NCBI GenBank assembly: GCA_003250175.1
Contig: QKHD01000246.1
Location: 1 to 5,378 of the forward strand
DNA from: Helicobacteraceae bacterium
Lineage (GTDB): Bacteria; Campylobacterota; Campylobacteria; Campylobacterales; SZUA-545
DNA length: 5,378 nucleotides
Reading direction: 5' to 3'
Program-made: the position numbers and the translations under genes
The notes under the pieces: model-generated
What the model saw: only the letters and a program-made list of their open reading frames with translations
What the model was told of the DNA's origin: nothing
Databases searched by the model: none
Part shown: piece by piece, positions 5,205 to 5,378 of the stretch
Numbering within the stretch: position 1 is the stretch's first letter
Layout: each line of letters starts with the position of its first letter

Positions 5205-5280
5205 CAACCGCAACACGATTTTTTGGCCTACCTTTCTTCTAAAGAAAGCGTAGGTGCCCGCCCGGCACGAGGGCAGGAGG
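5205..5280 (-). repeat. Right terminal inverted repeat of the palindromic element
   Basis: This 76-nt arm, read on the minus strand, begins CCTCCTGCCCTCG and ends CGTGTTGCGGTTG, mirroring 4740-4814. It contains CTTTCTTCTAAAGAAAG (5232-5248), a small dyad that corresponds to the one in the left arm. Similarity stops at the TACATTT that follows, which defines the right boundary. Confidence 0.75.
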
Positions 5281-5301
5281 TACATTTTTCAAGATTTAAC
5301 A

Positions 5302-5329
5302 ATTATTGACTAGTTTGAATACTTGTCAA
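5302..5329 (-). promoter_or_regulatory. Possible minus-strand sigma-70 promoter just outside the repeat element
   Basis: On the minus strand TTGACA (5324-5329) is followed after 16 bp by AATAAT (5302-5307), one mismatch from the -10 consensus and with the same geometry as the leuL promoter. It would transcribe leftward into the repeat element. The surrounding DNA (5281-5378) is AT-rich, which raises the chance of a random match. No gene is seen downstream in this direction. Confidence 0.3.
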
Positions 5330-5378
5330 GCTACCATTCGTAAAATAAAGATATTGGCTATTGCCATATACCCACTGT

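Larger units (their letters stand above)
4740..5280. mobile_element. ~541-bp nested inverted-repeat element without a transposase (MITE-like or other dispersed repeat)
   Basis: The noncoding stretch after the acyltransferase gene is built as one large imperfect palindrome. The ends form ~75-bp inverted repeats and a second pair of 24-nt arms lies inside; both pairs share a symmetry centre near 5010. The interior carries further hairpins (4851-4890, 4952-4966, 4981-4996, 5040-5064). No ORF of credible coding character lies within, so any mobility would need enzymes from elsewhere. No clear target-site duplication is seen: the left flank ends GTCCGGG and the right begins TACATTT. The stretch abuts the acyltransferase stop by only 20 bp, so it may also form the transcript's 3' end. 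Whether it is dispersed in the genome cannot be seen from one copy. Confidence 0.6.

Noticed and set aside
4740..5280. Integron attC site, CRISPR array or tRNA/rRNA gene in the right-end repeat
   Set aside because: No GTTRRRY-type core sites, no regularly spaced direct repeats, and no cloverleaf or rRNA landmarks were seen; the structure is an inverted repeat.
5326..5377. Possible 3' end of a minus-strand gene entering from the right edge
   Set aside because: Only about 16 codons are open before a TGA, with no recognisable motif, so there is not enough to support a partial gene.

Overview
The window looks like chromosomal DNA from a Gram-negative bacterium with roughly 50% GC. The mix of a long-form LeuA, a glycerol-phosphate transfer pair, an OlsF-type fused acyltransferase and a small exported 'VPKGW...LN.D...D' protein would fit a Campylobacterota member (Sulfurovum/Sulfurimonas-like) or a gammaproteobacterium. 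I cannot decide between them from this sequence alone.

Left part (1-573, minus strand): the first 112 codons of a long-form 2-isopropylmalate synthase (leuA) run off the left edge. Upstream of it is a complete biosynthetic leader. There is a consensus promoter (TTGACA, 16 bp, TATAAT), then a 28-codon leader peptide with its own Shine-Dalgarno sequence that ends in SLLLRLLLPLL-stop, then an 88-nt spacer to leuA. The leucine codons hold two exact complements of the leuA Shine-Dalgarno region. This suggests leucine-dependent control at the level of translation initiation, or through Rho, because no convincing intrinsic terminator is visible.

Middle (646-2875, plus strand): a tight three-gene unit. 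A TTG-initiated glycerol-3-phosphate cytidylyltransferase (TagD type) overlaps by 4 nt a divergent CDP-glycerol glycerophosphotransferase-like protein. A small predicted exported protein of unknown function follows 8 nt later. The first two would make CDP-glycerol and transfer glycerol phosphate to a surface glycan or lipid. In a Gram-negative cell the acceptor would be capsule, LPS or another glycan rather than wall teichoic acid.

Next (2876-4719): a 128-bp gap with a GGTGACC/GGTCACC inverted repeat and GTCACC boxes spaced 22 and 11 bp apart. It is followed by a 571-aa protein with an N-terminal PlsC/LPLAT-like acyltransferase domain and a C-terminal OlsB/hemolysin-like GNAT domain. This is the layout of bifunctional ornithine-lipid synthase OlsF.

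Right end (4720-5378): no credible gene. It is dominated by a ~541-bp nested inverted-repeat element (4740-5280) with ~75-bp imperfect terminal inverted repeats, a second internal inverted-repeat pair on the same symmetry centre (~5010), and several smaller hairpins. No transposase is encoded. An AT-rich stretch follows with a possible minus-strand promoter.

Across the window the palindromic octamer CTCCGGAG occurs eight times, far above chance for 5.4 kb, and may be a HIP1-like over-represented genome word.
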